Part shown: one piece after another, positions 39,401 to 54,400 of the stretch | Numbering within the stretch: the stretch's first letter is position 1 | Layout of the letters: the number at the start of each line of letters is the position of its first letter | Source: Elmis aenea | Lineage: Eukaryota > Arthropoda > Insecta > Coleoptera > Elmidae | Direction of reading: 5' to 3' | Assembly: GCA_947652605.1 (NCBI GenBank) | Contig: OX393576.1 | Span: 18,688,575-18,752,574 of the forward strand | DNA length: 64,000 nt | Position numbers and translations under genes: made by a program | The notes under the pieces: generated by a model | What the model was told of the DNA's origin: nothing | Seen by the model: only the letters and a program-made list of their open reading frames with translations | Databases searched by the model: none

Positions 39401-42400
39401 TATACAATGAAAATCATAGTTTTGTTATATTTTATATAATTTTAATTTTTCCCAATTATTGTATTTACTGTATTGCCCATTCATTTTATCTTTAATTTTA
39501 TTTATAACTTAAAACCGCGTTAAAAAAAAATTAATAATGATTCAATGAAGTTAGCTGTATGAGATTTTAATACTCTAAATGCTATGTTAAAATTTCCAAG
39601 AAAAACTCTTGAGTTATGTTTTTCTTAACAAATCTTGAAATGATTTTGATCTTATCATTCGAGTTTAGACTACGAGCGATTATCTTTGCAAAGCTGTGAC
39701 GAATCTGGCGTTTAAGCGTTTTTTTTTTAACAATACCAAAATTTATAGCATGAAGACTTAGCTACCCATTATTTTCTAACAGTTAAGAATTGTCATTTAT
39801 CTGCTTTTCTGTCGAATACAGAAGTAGGTGGTAAACCTAAAAGATAAACGTATACTTTTTTGCTGTTTTATGCACTTGATAATAAACAGGGTGTATGACT
39901 GTTTATGAAGTTGTGTCAAGTGTATAATTAATTCTATTGTTTTTTATTGCTCTCCGTAAAAACATCGTTTTTAGGAATAGTCCGCAAGAAACTCGGATTT
40001 AAATGTTATTAAAAATCAGTGTCAAAGGTTTTTAACTTTTTTAACTACCGAACCGCTTTCAACATAATATTTGTTATCGCGAACTTCCTCTATAAGCTAT
40101 AAAACCATATCTACACATAAAATTTACAGTAGAAAATTTAAGGAGGTAAAGTACACATCAAATAAGGCCGATTTAACCAAACAATGTTTCGGAGATAAAC
40201 AGTGTTAAAAAAAAATGTTATCAGGGTGTTCAAATTTTGTATACAGGGATATCATGTTGATTGGCAGGTATAATTCTGTATACAGTCTTAAATTTGGTCC
40301 TGCATAAAGTTTGTTCCTATACTTTGACAGTGTGTATGTCAAGAAAGCTGTCTCACACATACCTATAGGGTATAGGGAGTTAAAAAGAGCAAAAGGTTTT
40401 TTCGCAAAGTAATGAACACTCCGTTTTTAATCTAACTTAAAAATGTACTATATTTTCAGTTTTGGATAACGTTTGAAGTTTAAATGCCACTGCTGCAGAG
40501 GGAAACAAGCAATTCGTTTCTTAATTTAAAAAAAAAACGTGTAATTACTGTGCAGCATGACGGTTATCTAATATCGGTGGGTGTTAAAAGGGTTACATGC
40601 TTACTACTCATTTATTTGCATTAAAAAGTAAATAGTCTGGATTTTATAAAGTTAATTATTTTTACAGCATCATTAAGTAAACTTTTAAGCTGTTAAGACA
40701 TTCGTTTTGACGCCATTACATAATTTTTAGTACAAACCCCCTAAAACACCATCGTGAACCTAGAGAAGTTCGCGAACCACCGTTTGAGAACCGCTGGTCT
40801 ATGTGGTTGGTCTACAATAAAATCCGAAATCCGAATTAAAACACGCGTGGTAGAATATTCCTAAAGAAACAGTCCAGATCGTCTTCTATGTTATGTACAT
40901 GAGTATGAAAGTGTTACTTAAAGCTAAAGGAAAATGATTTGATTGTTAAAATGGAAAAAGTTTTCTGTGATATTAACAAATTACAATAACAACAAACAAA
41001 TTAATTAAACTACGAATGTATCCTCCCTTGCTTTTTATATTTATAATTTCGTGATAAATATCAGTTGATTTTTACTACTTTCGCGTTTAATGTACCTATT
41101 GCAAAATAACTTTTAATTTTATGAATCATCAATTACAATGTAATCGTTATTGTCAATGCACTGTACAGGGTGGACCAAACTCGATGGGATCACATGGGCA
41201 TCTCGCTTAATATTAAAGATTGAGAAACGGTTAAGTAACCAAAAATGCGCAGTTTTTTGAGACAAACTTAGAACCGTTTTCAAAAATCATTTCCGGTTTT
41301 TAAGTTATTAGAAAAAAAGTGTTTTTTTCCATAATAATAATAATGTGTCATATCTCCGTTATTGTTGTAAATATCGAAAAAATTTAAGATTATTTTTAGA
41401 TATTTTTATGTAAAATTCGTAGATACTAAAGAAAAACGTTTACGCTCGCCGGTAAAAAGTTATGATACAAACGCACCTTGTTTTAAATGGAAACTATAGT
41501 CGGCTGTGGCCTTTTAAATTCCTTATTTTTTTCCCATTCCAAATATATAAGGGTTGATGTAGTTATTTTCAAAAATACGCAAGTTACGAAGGTTTTTTAA
41601 TTTTGTTTTAAAAGAAAAACATAGTAAGTAGCAGACAGTTTTATTTATTCGATAAAATTGTCAAGAACACAGTAAAATCTCGAGCCAAGCGAGGTGTCTA
41701 GAGGTTATAACGTAGGATGGACTTCGAGCGTATGGAGCCAATTCCGGTCAAAGGCGGTAAAATTTTCCGAACGCAACAACTTTTCAAACGCGTTATTCCT
41801 AGAAGAATAGTAAAATGCTTGATCTAAAATGAAACAAAAGTTACCGGAAACGTTTCTTCTGATCAAGAAAATCGCGATCATTCTAATTCATATACTGGAC
41901 ATAATTTATCGTTAATAATCTACTATTTAATTAATTTTAGACACAAATATAGACGTACGTACTTTTAAGCTCTGCATGGTTACTGACGATTAACTTTATT
42001 GTCACGATTTTGATCTAGAGACAGTAGAAGCTAGGGAATTCAGAAAAACACTTAGTGGTTCTAAAAGCCGATAATATATTACCCACTCAGCAGAAATCGA
42101 TTTGGGTGAACAGAACTACCCGTGCTCTCCAACTGCTTTATTAAACCCATTACTTAATTATCGACAATTAAATATCACTACGTTTATATTGTACCTATTG
42201 TAATTACTAAATTTATACAAACAGATAAATATAAAATCGGTAAACTAAAAATAATAAAGGATTGTAGTACCAAGATGAATAAATTGAAAATTAAAAAAAA
42301 AACGAACTTGCTGTGAAAAACCAAATCTACACCATTATATGTTATATGTTATGTTATATGTTAAGTTCTTTACCTGTCATTTAAGGTTTATTGGTCACAG

Positions 42401-45400
42401 TCAAATTGTTTAGAACCTAGATTATTATTATTTTTTATATTTCTTCTATTTTAGTGAAAAAATTGAATTAACCCGACAGCATTTTGAGTTATTATTTATT
42501 ATGGTTTCCAAAAGGGTTTAAGCGCTTATGAGTATAGGCAAAATTTAAATTGTCTTCGGTATCAAAAACAAACAGGACGTCTTCGCACGGTTGTTATCGA
42601 AAATAACGTTGCTGCTGGTAAGTCACCTATGCGCAAGGCGACCTATTTTGTTAGAGAAAAAGGACAAATAGAATCACCGGCCGGAAACCTACACCAAACC
42701 ACGTCGAATGCCGCTATTAAAAAAAAAAAAACGACAAAATTTACCTTTTCTTACAATTAGTAATCTTTGGGAGGATGAACATAAAAATTTAATTTAAAAG
42801 CATTTTTGTTTTAATACACAACATTAATGATAATAAATTCTCTAATTATTAATAAATACTCAATAATACTTATTTACATTTTTTATTTTATTTTAATGAT
42901 ATTTTTGGAGGAATGTATTTTTTAAGGTACTTTTTTTGTTTTATGTTTCATAAAATTCTACTCAGTTCATATTATAATAACATTGGTATAAATGCAAGCT
43001 CCCAGTGTTCGAATCTCAATTGTTAATTTTCTCTTTGCTTCAAAAAATCAAAAGTGATTAATAATGAAAAAGACCTTCTCAGTATAAGCATTTAAACACT
43101 GCAAACATGAAGAATAGTCAACAATTAGCGATAGGTATTTAAAAGGTAACAGATTTTCAAAGAAATGTAATATTAAAGCAAACCATTTTGTTTGTTGAAC
43201 TTTGCTTCCATAAGCGTCATTTTTTTACAAAGTTTTTGATACAACAAATTCATCAAAAAGCTGACCATCTCTTATTTGTAATTTTATTTAACTGGAATCA
43301 AATTGGTTTCGATCAAATGTCACTATGTGAACTAACCTTTAAGAACAAAATTGAGTTTTAAGAAAATAAATAAATCTAAAAAAGGACATCTCTGAAGTAT
43401 CTCCTTGTAGCTATGCGGTAATGGAATATCACTTAAGATTGGATGCTCAGCTGTTAAAATAATTCTCTATAATCACCTGCGTTTAAAATAAGTTGTCAGT
43501 TGTTTTATGTCGCATCAGCTCTCCGAGCTCCAGAGCAAAGATAATGCCATTTTTTTAAAAACTGTGACAAAAAAAACGTTTTTTGATTTAAAAAATATTT
43601 TGTTCTACCAGGGAACTGATACCGCCATTAACGATTATTTTGTAAATTTTCCGAAAAAGATTAATTGGAACCTTCCAACCCTTTCGCTGCGGCATTTGTT
43701 TGAAAAGTTCGTGCCTTGAGTGCGGCGTTTTTTGGGTCTTATGGAGTTTGTGGGTTACGCTAGCGTATTTATGCGGCTCCTGCACATGGGACACGAAAAA
43801 TAAAACCGGCTTATTCCGGTTCCTGCAGCGAAAGGGTTGAGGAGTGGAAATTTAAGGATACTGAAGTGTTCTATGGCTAAGGGAACTACTTTGGGCATAT
43901 TTAAAATAATATCTTAAAAAATATTAACCGCGTTTTATATTCTTAAAACATTTAGGTTGACCCTCGTATAACGTACAGAAATATAGTTGACAAAAATTAA
44001 TTAAACTATGGTTTGTTAATAGTGACGAAACGTTGTGAAAATCAATAATCTACTTTGCATGTTAATACGAAACGCTGAAATAATAAATCTCTAATTACGA
44101 TTTCTTTGCGATAGTAAAAACGTCCAAGATTGGTAATATTATAAATGTCTCTAACAGACCAACCATAAAAAGAAATTTATCATTAAAGTTGAAAGTGCCA
44201 CCTTCTTTCCTGATATATTATGTATTTCGATCTAGTTTCAAGAAAAACATTAAATTTCACTTAAAGGGTCTGCACGACTTCGAAGTTGTACGTGTTATCC
44301 AAGCTTTGAAATCGAATTGAGCATCTCCGTACTTGTTCGCTTTATTTCACAGTGTTTTTCAAATCCTAGTGGAAAAGAAGTCTCTTGTAACTAGTACCTT
44401 ATTAGTGTTTTTATACGGCAATACTCCACTTTTATCTCTATAATTCTATCTAGTTTTGATGTGAAGTTCTTTCAAGTGCCGAAGATATACAGTATTACAT
44501 AGGTTCTTACAAATTAAGTTGACTAATGAGCATATTGTCTAAATAATAAAATATTATAGAGTTAATAATAATTAATAACATTTATTTAAAACCACGGTTA
44601 TTTTTTAAAAATCTTTTTTAGGGTGAAAAGCGAATAATGACGAATTTCAAAATATTTAACAAGCTAAGATGATAAACAAAACCAAATAGTTTTGAGATAA
44701 GTGGAGCAAAATTTTACAAATAAAAAAAAAACAAAGTTATGGTTTTCAGTGGAAAATCAATAGTGCGGCCAACAATTATTGTTATATGTAACTATAAAGA
44801 AACAAAATAGAACGTGTTAATAACTTTACAACAAAACAGAAAACCATTTGATGGATAAACCAATAAAAAAATACTCTAACAAAAAATGTAGGTACGACAA
44901 GAAACAATATTGATATTTTATGAATCCATGTCTTTAACAAAAATTTTGTTTAGAGTTTTTACGAAACAAAATGCACCGCAAATACAAAGTGCTTGATTTC
45001 CCCAAGATACGTAGACGAATAAACACCCGAAGAACGAAAAAGAAATACAGAAATAAAAGACGTACTGAGCAAAAACCTCACTCAATCAAAGATTTCCTAA
45101 ATTAACAAAAATAGAGCGAACACAGGTAGAAAGGAAGGAAAATCGTTAGAAAATTAAAATCCGTGAATCGAAACGAAAATTGTTAAGTTATAATGTAATG
45201 AACCGGAAACCGGAACTGAACCTTTAATTTTTTGCGCTTCGTGTCCTTACAATTTAAGGAACTAGGTACTAGTTTTAGATAAAGCTTGGTATGATTTTAT
45301 CATAGAGAAACATCACAGTGATAAAAACAACGTATCAACAACGATCTTCAAGTACCTACTCATTTTAGTTATATATAATTTCTAGGTTTCATTTAAATCA

Positions 45401-48400
45401 TCATTAAATAAGGCAGTCGAAATATAAGCAAATTTCGCGCCGAAAATTTTACAGGACCTTGATGCGGGTGTTGTTTTCTTAGCATCTGCATAATGAAAGG
45501 AATTTAAATATACTTCAAGGAAGGACGTGATAAAAGATGGGGTAAGAATATTGCTAGAAGATGGGACTGAGGATTATGTAAATGAGGTGTAGTAGGTGCC
45601 AATGACATTTAAAGAGGGGCAGATCTGTCTTCAAAGTCCCACAGTTAAAACAATGTATTTAAGGAAATATCCTGCAATATATTATTTCAGTTGCTAGAAA
45701 ACAATTCATGGTCGTAAACGATAAGAAAATAAAGATGTGCTTTTAAAAAACAATCACTACGTTTACATACAGTACTTAGTTCGCATTGAGCCAACTCGGA
45801 TTTGATTAATTCGATATGCAAAAATTTGATAATGCGCACTCTGTTCGTGAATTTGCATTTGACTAAACCTGCTTTCGAAAGTAGCTTAGCACACCAAATT
45901 CAAGTTTTATTTTGCACTAGCTTTTGTACGCGCTAGTGTACCCTTATACTTTTGCTATCGGCTCCAAGCTTAAGTCGTGCGATTCAGAACGTCTTTGGGT
46001 GCTTTCCGCCTATGAGCAAAGTGGTTGGCGAAAGTGTTCATAATAATTATACCGGACAAATATTACTCCATTCTTTACTTTGGCAAACGACATATAAACC
46101 TTTAAAATTTCATTCGAAACTCGAGCAGTTCTCGAGTTATAAAAGTACTTTCAAAGCGATATTAGTATTCCTAACATAAGGGAGATTCAAATTAGTCGCC
46201 CCTAATTTTGAATATATCTTCATCATCAAAACGTATCAAGGATAAGGCCCACTAAACCTTCACAACTGACAATTGGTTGGAGCATCTTTTTCCTGGGTTC
46301 CCACAGCTTATTCTGCCTCTGGGCTTGTAAAGAAAACCCTGCGTGGGTAGTCGTTGATAATCCATTTTTCGACGTGATTTTTCATTTGAAAGTTGTCCAT
46401 GTTATTTACAATACTTTCAGCCTTAAGTCTTGTTGTTATTTCTTCATTTTGGATATGGTCATGCAACGTTACTATCGCCAATTGACTGAATGGTGCCGCT
46501 TTTATTAGTATTTTTTCTCTTTGATTTATTGTCCAAGCCTATCTTTCGCACGTTAATGATGGTCCAGCATTGATATTATTTAATCGTAATCAGCCCGTAT
46601 ATTGATGTAAATGGCCGAACCTGGTTTTAGTCAAAAATTTTGCAGATTGCTGAAGGCCCAATTTTATTTACGAGAAGTACACAAAAAGTTTGTGCATTAA
46701 TTTTTTTCTGCCGACGTGCCAACACAGAAGGCTTTTATGGTGGTCGGGCGTGTAGGGAAAAAAGCCTTACGAGTCATTAGTGCAGATTAGGCCACTATCG
46801 AGTGCGGAGGTATTTTTCTGTGCCAATAATTGTGAACGCAGTTATTTGCGCGGTCGAAATGGAGCGGATGTTTTAACCGAGCAAAGAGAACATCAAATTT
46901 CTCGTGAAACTCGGTATAAACGGGAGGAACATTCATGGAATTTTACAAACTGTGTATGTGGAGTCTGTCATTAAGCGTAGAACTGTATATAAATGGGTGG
47001 ATCTGTTTAGGGAAAGGCCCAAGAACCGTTCAAAAATCAAGACCATGCTCATTGTTGTTGTTTTTTTTTGACATTCGAGAAATTGTCCATCACGATTTGT
47101 ACCACAGGGTCAAACAGTTAATGTGGAAGTTTTTAAACGTTCGCGTGAACGTGTGCAAAGTTCGCTACCTGAATTGTGGGCGAAAAAGTACTGAATCCTG
47201 CATTGCGATAATGCACATTTACACTTATGGTGTTTTTCGTCACCATAGACCACCATCCCTAAAGCTAAAACAATTATGCGGGGTAAACTTTTTGGGGCTG
47301 TGGAGAATATCAAACATGAAACGACGAGGCTCCTGAAGGACTTAAGTTCGCAGAACGCAGCACTGTTTTCAACAATAGAAACAGCGAGTTGGGCCAAATG
47401 CATTCAATCGGGGAAAAGTACTTTGAGGGTGACTACGTCCCGTTTCGGAATAATTAAAATTAGATTTTTTGTCCACACCTCGTATATGTGATTATGGAAT
47501 AAATTCCACAAGGGACCGATAACAAAGAGAATTGGATACAAACATAATATTGCGCATTTATAAATAAAAGTAGTACATATTTTAGACGGAAAGTGATACC
47601 AGCATGGCGATTTTCGTTTTAAATTGTTAGTTATGTTGGATATACAAAGCAGTAACTTTGGGAGATGATACGAATCCGCATTTTCTTGTCATATAAACAC
47701 CTCCAAAATCGAATTTTGTTAAATGTTTTTTAACTTTAAAGGCGCATTAACGTCAACGTTGAACGTAGTAATTTATGAATTGTGTCTGATATAAAGTAAA
47801 TCTTTGGAAAATTGAAATGCCTTTCTTTATTCAATGAGTAAACGATTTTGATTGCGATTCGGAACATACAGATCATTACGAGAAGTCGTTGACGGTTCCA
47901 TAAAAAGAATCAGTTTCGGAACGTGCACTATTGGAAAAGAGTAAAGGTTCAAAAGTAAATAAGTAAATCCCCAATGACCGCCTTCGATATGAACGAAAGG
48001 AGCACAAAGCGCCATCTGGGAAAAATGTTAGCTGAGTATGCCTCTGGGAGAACGCGTAAAAAACTTTCCAGACCAATTCGATGCTTTGAATATATAAAAG
48101 TTTATAAGCATCAACCAGAGTACAATAGTGTGGTTTATGTTTCTTGTATTTTTACGACCTTTGACGCCCAACTTTAATTTTAAAAGTCGTTCAACTGGAC
48201 CTAAAAGTTGCGAGTACGGATTAACTTGGCATTTTTACTACAATATTCGACCCTTATTTAAATAACTTCACTTCCTGACGTTTCAGTTTTCATTTCCTAC
48301 AAATAAGTCAATAAAAGAAAATAACTTTCTAAAGTTAACTTGAACGTACAGGGAGTGTATGTTTCAATATGAATAACATGGGGATATCGGAAACCGTTAG

Positions 48401-51400
48401 AGATGAAACGAATATGAAATTAGCAAAAAATTGTGTTTTTTAGTGCTTTGTAAGACTCTAGATTAAAAATGTGCTAATTGTGCCCAATTCCTATAATACC
48501 TTGTATAAATTTAATACCAAATTTCGAATTTCCAATGTTCATAATAAAAAAATTGTAGATGAAATTTAAAACTGAAGTTTTTTCAATATATGTATAGAGC
48601 CGTCTCAATATTTAGAACAGATAACAACAGCAATGGAAATGAACTTTTGGAGTAGGTCTTGTAAATTGACGATAATGGAAAAAATAAGAAACGAGGACAT
48701 ACAGGAAAGAGTCAATGCAGAATGGAGCTTGACTGATTTATTCAAAGAACAACAATTGATTTGGTCATCTAAGCAGAATGTCTGCATATAGATTTCCAAA
48801 TCAAACATGGGCATGAATCCTATCTAGGACAAGAAAAGGGGAAAACCCAAAACAAGATGAATATATGGGGTGCAATAGGCTAAGGAAACTTAACGGCTAA
48901 TGATTGGATGAATATGCAAAAATGACGTTGGAATGCGGTAGATGGCAACCTGCTTAAAAAAAATTGCTATATATATATATATACGTACCTACTACATTTA
49001 GCAGTTTTGTGAAAACAAATGAAAATTAATTTTTAAACAATTTTAGACATTTCTATAAGTTACCATGGTCTAATAATAGGAACATCATTATATTAAAACA
49101 TCAAACACCCAAGTTTGTGAAATGTGATATCGTTATGTTTAATAACATAATAAATGAAATGTTCGGCATCATATCAGTTTTATTCTTCAATAGACAAGAA
49201 CAAATGCCTACAATACAAAGACGTTATTCGTTTGTTTTCAATCAAGAAATTAAAATTCTCCTTTTTGTTTGTAAAACAAATTGTTTTGCAAATGAAAGTT
49301 GATAAGGCTTATTTTCAAACAAAACAGAAATGCCATCAGTTCCGGTTGATGAAATTAATCGTGTTTTTTTTTGTCTTTGCGTTGTCTGTTACGAAACCTA
49401 CTAAATTATACAGGGTGACAATAATCTACATGTGTTGTATGGGTAACTTTGTTATTACAAGAGTAACAAAGTCGGTTAAATTAGCAAAGTTGGGCAGAAT
49501 TTCAAGACGAATTTAATGCCATTTTGACATTTGGTCTACACCTTCAACTTTTTTAAATATTTTGAAAAAACCAAAAACAGACGATTTTTTCAATGGTAAA
49601 TAATTCCACAGCCACCTATGTTAAAACCAAAGTGTGAATTGATTCCTTTAGATATTTTTACGTAGAATTAGAAAAAAATATTTAAAAAGTCATAGCTCAC
49701 TCGATTTTCGAGATATAAGCCAAACTTGACTTTTTTTAAATGGCAACCATAGTTGGCTATGGGTTCATTAAATAGCTTATTTTCTTCTGATTTCAAAAAT
49801 GTATGGGTTGTCATATCTATTTCCATTAGTTTTCTTACAATTTGCAAAAACCGAAATTATTACTAAATAGTATAAGGGTGCCTTGGAATTGGACAAGAAT
49901 GTCATGTTTTCTTGCTTTATATCTAATCATCAGAAACAATTGAAATTACTAGTAAAATAATTTAATTGAACAATAACAAATAAAATACTTCGTGGCTAAT
50001 ATTAATAAACTACTAACATAATAATTAATGACTAAAATTAAATTAAAAATTATAATAATGCTTCAAAGTGGCCACCATTTTCTTGAACACACAGTTGACA
50101 CCGTTTTAATATTTCACTTTGCACTTTTAGTAAAGTATTATGTCTGATTTCTGCTACAGCTGCTCTTATGTTGGTTTTCAGGTGATCAACACTATGGGGC
50201 CTTTCTTTATAAACTTTATCTTTAATAGTTCCCCATAGAAAAAAATCAAGAGGCGTTAGGTCCGGAGACCTGGGAGGCCATGCAATGGGACCTCTGTTAC
50301 CTATCCAGTTAGGAAATTTTTCTAATAAATAGTTTGATACTATTTGTGCATTGTGAGCTGGTGCTCCATCATGCTGAAAGTAATTCAAATTTTGAATCAA
50401 GTTCAATGGAAGATCGTCCAACATTTCTTCTAATTGATTTTGTAAAAATAACAAATAGCGCTCTGAATTTAAATTTTCCTCATAAAAATAAGGACCGAGT
50501 ATTTTTGTACCAAGAATGGCACACCAAACATAGATACTAAAAACATGTTGATCACGTCTTTCAACCGTTAAGTGTGGATTTTCTCTCGCCCAGTAAATAT
50601 GATTCTTTCTATTAAATAATCCATTGTTTGTAAATTTTGCCTCGTCAGTAAATAAAATTGATTGAGAAAAGAGTTCGTGTCTTCGACTTTCTTCTACGAA
50701 CCATGTAGCATAGTTTAATCTTCTATCCAAATCTGTTGGGTACAACGTATTTCCAATATGATGATGATAAGGATTAAAATTATTTTGTTTTAAAATTATT
50801 CTTGCTTGTTCTCTGGATACGTTACACTCAAGTCCGATTTCTCGTACAGATGCAGTTGGTTTAAAAGTATTGTATGCCAAAACAAGTACCTCTGTATCTT
50901 CATTAAAATTTATTTTGGCATCTTTTGGTTTAGAAAATGATCCATACTGTTTTAAATTAGCTTCGAGTTTTGCAAACAATCTTTTATCTGGCTGCCTTCT
51001 TTCCATGTATGTTAGTAGATATAATTCCGATGCTGCGTTTACATCACGATTACAACTGTAGTAGCAAAATAACATATCATTTTTTTCTTCCCTCGAATAA
51101 GCCATATTTTTTATTTTTTTAAACTTTTATCACAATTACTTAACACATTCACATCAGTAATTAGCAGCAAAACAGAACTTAGTTTGACAACTAATTTAAA
51201 AAAAACAAAAAATGCTCTCCAGTTCCAAGGCACTCACATACTATTTAGTAATAATTTCGGTTTTTGCAAATTGTAAGAAAACTAATGGAAATAGATATGA
51301 CAACCCATACATTTTTGAAATCAGAAGAAAATAAGCTATTTAATGAACCCATAGCCAACTATGGTTGCCATTTAAAAAAAGTCAAGTTTGGCTTATATCT

Positions 51401-54400
51401 CGAAAATCGAGTGAGCTATGACTTTTTAAATATTTTTTTCTAATTCTACGTAAAAATATCTAAAGGAATCAATTCACACATAGGTGGCTGTGGAATTATT
51501 TACCATTGAAAAAATCGTCTGTTTTTGGTTTTTTCAAAATATTTAAAAAAGTTGAAGGTGTAGATCAAATGTCAAAATGGCATTAAATTCGTCTTGAAAT
51601 TCTGCCCAACTTTGCTAATTTAACCGACTTTGTTACTCTTGTAATAACAAAGTTACCCATACAACACATGTAGATTATTGTCACCCTGTATTGTCTGGTT
51701 TTTTCTACATAATTAAAATAAGACCTGCGTTACAATATAAATATAAAACTATTGTAAGAAGTTAAGCACAACTTTCACCTCAAACTTTATAGAATGTTCA
51801 GTTAGTTTAGATTAAAAACGAAGTTTGATAATCAAACCTGCTATTAGTACGATAATTAATACCAAAGGCATATATTTTTTATTTACATCTGGGACTTTAT
51901 AATTAAGAGAATTAATTAAAAATAACTTTCGCTTGATCGAAAAATAATCACTTTACTGAAAACCTAAGGTACATAGAAGGCAAACTTAATTCATTTACAT
52001 GTCAATTAAAGTTTTAGGTAATACCATGAATTTGAAAGGCTTAATTAAATTCTAAAGTTAAATTATTCTCGTAGCCTTGAACGCAAGTATTGAAATACCT
52101 AAACCACGAACCCCTTACATTGTAGGTACGATGTACGCTTAAATTATATATAAACTTAAAACAAGGGGCTGCAACACCAAGAGTTGCTTAGTTTTGATAT
52201 CTATCACCCTTAATCAACATCCATTGATTTAATAATAAGGTGTACACCAGAGGCAAGGTGTGTTATATGGTTGACATATATTTTATTATAAAAAAATAAA
52301 TAGTATGAAATGTATAGCATGGGGGCACTAGCAACGAAGATGAAACATGTAAAATATTCAGTTCTTCAAAGCTCTCATAACGATTTCTACAAAACGAAAA
52401 TAGATTAAAAAAAAACTAACACTAGGATGTAACAATTATATAAGTAGAAAGATCGGAAACTGGTACTTTACTGGACGAGTAAGCAGTTCTGGACCGAGCC
52501 GTGGGCAAGTCTTGGAAGCATACGAGTCCAGTAAAGACAGTTTCCGGGTACGTTACGCACATTAGGTAGTCTTTTGCGTCCGCCAATGACACCAAAGTCA
52601 TCATCGTCGTTAAGTATAACTAAACAAACTACTTGGTGGTATAATGGTGCCTGTACACCTGAGAGTAAAGTACTCTCGAGAGTAGCGTCGCCAAGGATAC
52701 AGCCAATCGCGAGTTACTCTCAGGGGCTGTATCCTTGGCGACGCTACTCTCGAGAGTACTTTACTCTCAGGTGTACAGGCACCATTACGACGCTTGTTTG
52801 ACAGCGCAAATCAACAAAGCAACTCATCACTATGGTAACCAGGTTAAGCGTCTGAAAGTGGGACCAATAAAAGCCTTTTTCTGCGTCCGTCCGGAAAATC
52901 AGTTGTTTCCGATCATTCTTTTAGGCTGGAAAATACAACTTAACCCTTTGACTACCAACGGGACACATACGTCCCACTAAGAAGTAAAAATTACTATCGA
53001 GTCTTAATACAAATAAATTATTATTTGTTATCATATTGGTTCTCCGATAAAAAATATGTCTTTCTACGCGGGGGAGGGGTTTGTGAGGTAAATCATTGTC
53101 TTCGGTATTGTCATTGTTTGCCAGTCTGAACTTGCATATACAGTGTGACCCATTTCAAAGGGGATCAATCACCCTTATAAAAAGTTTATTTATGATCCGA
53201 TTTTCATAAACTTTTTTTCAACGATGAAGCATCAAAAACTGTACTTTAGCACACTATTTTAAAATTCAGTTTACACTCACAAAGCCTACTATGATTTTTT
53301 TTATGTCAAAATTAGTAAAATTTGTTTAGCAATTTTTTTTATCTCTAATCTGACTACACCACTGGATTAAGCATTTCCTCAAATGGGTTTTTACCCAATT
53401 TCATGAAAAAGAAAGAAGAACTAAAACAGTTTGCACTATGTGTAAAATTCCGCTGTGCAAAACATGTTTTACAGCATACTATACATAATTTGTTTTTTTT
53501 AATCATTTTCTAACATTTTCAATATTTCTAATCTTATAAGTTCACAGTAGTTTATATTTTTTTTTTGGTTATATTTTGGTAAGTACATAAAAGTTTTAGT
53601 ACATGCCTCTACTGTCAAACCATATTTTTTGTTCCTTGAATACAGCACCAGTGGGACATATATGTCCCGGGAGCGTATGCCGCGACCCAGGCACGAATTT
53701 TTTTTTTCGTTGAAAACATTTAAAAAAAAATAAAAAATTTGAAAATTTAAAAATGGTAGTCAAACGGTTAACCCAATTTTCGCCGGTAGTTTGTTAAGTT
53801 ATTGTTTAATTATGGATGGTGACGATAGTGATTTTGGTGTCATTGGCTGACGCAGAAAAAACTCTGCACGTAACATACCCGGAAAGTGTCTTCACTGGAC
53901 TCGTAATTAAAATTAAAAATGTAATTGTTTTTTAACAGTGATGGCCAATTAGGAGTTTTATTGGCAATAAAGCGCAATTATATCAACTCTTATATTTTTC
54001 GGAATATCTGTGAAGTATTTTATTTCTATAGTTAAAGTGCGCATTACAAGACCTCGAAATTGTCTAGTAAGTACCTATTCGTAAACAACAAATAAAATTG
54101 CAGAAAATACAAAATATTATGTATCTTCCTGTATATGGACTGGGCGCCCGCCACAACATTACTTAATAATTCTGTGGTAAAGTAATTTTTAAGTTTAATG
54201 TTGTTCGGTAAAAATTATTGACTAAAATTATTAGTGTATAAAATAATTTCTGATATCTAATCAATGCATGAATTACTTAGGTGATTTATTAATGAACCAC
54301 ATTTAAATAAGTATCTATTATTTATTTTAATAATACTTGTTCTATTGCAATTTTTAATATCTTCCAAGATTCAAGATACAATTTTTTAGTTTTAACTTTT

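Larger units (their letters stand above)
52521..53907. mobile_element. Inverted-repeat element carrying a palindrome and a piggyBac-like insert
   Basis: The left arm (about 52521-52635) is the inverse of the right arm (about 53786-53907): TACGAGTCCAGTAAAGACAG against CACTGGACTCGTA, and GCCAATGACACCAAAG against its complement. Read outward, both arms encode a similar short peptide (DDDDFGVIGGRKR on the minus strand; DDSDFGVIG on the plus strand), so a coding segment has been duplicated in inverse. A smaller hairpin (52455-52545) lies at the left edge. The family is not recognised. Confidence 0.6.

Noticed and set aside
42590..42710. Stretch that looks weakly coding
   Set aside because: I could not match it to any family, and it ends in a run of A; too short to call.
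43507..43794. Opposed short frames around the small inverted repeat
   Set aside because: They overlap each other across the inverted repeat 43680-43838 and show no family features.
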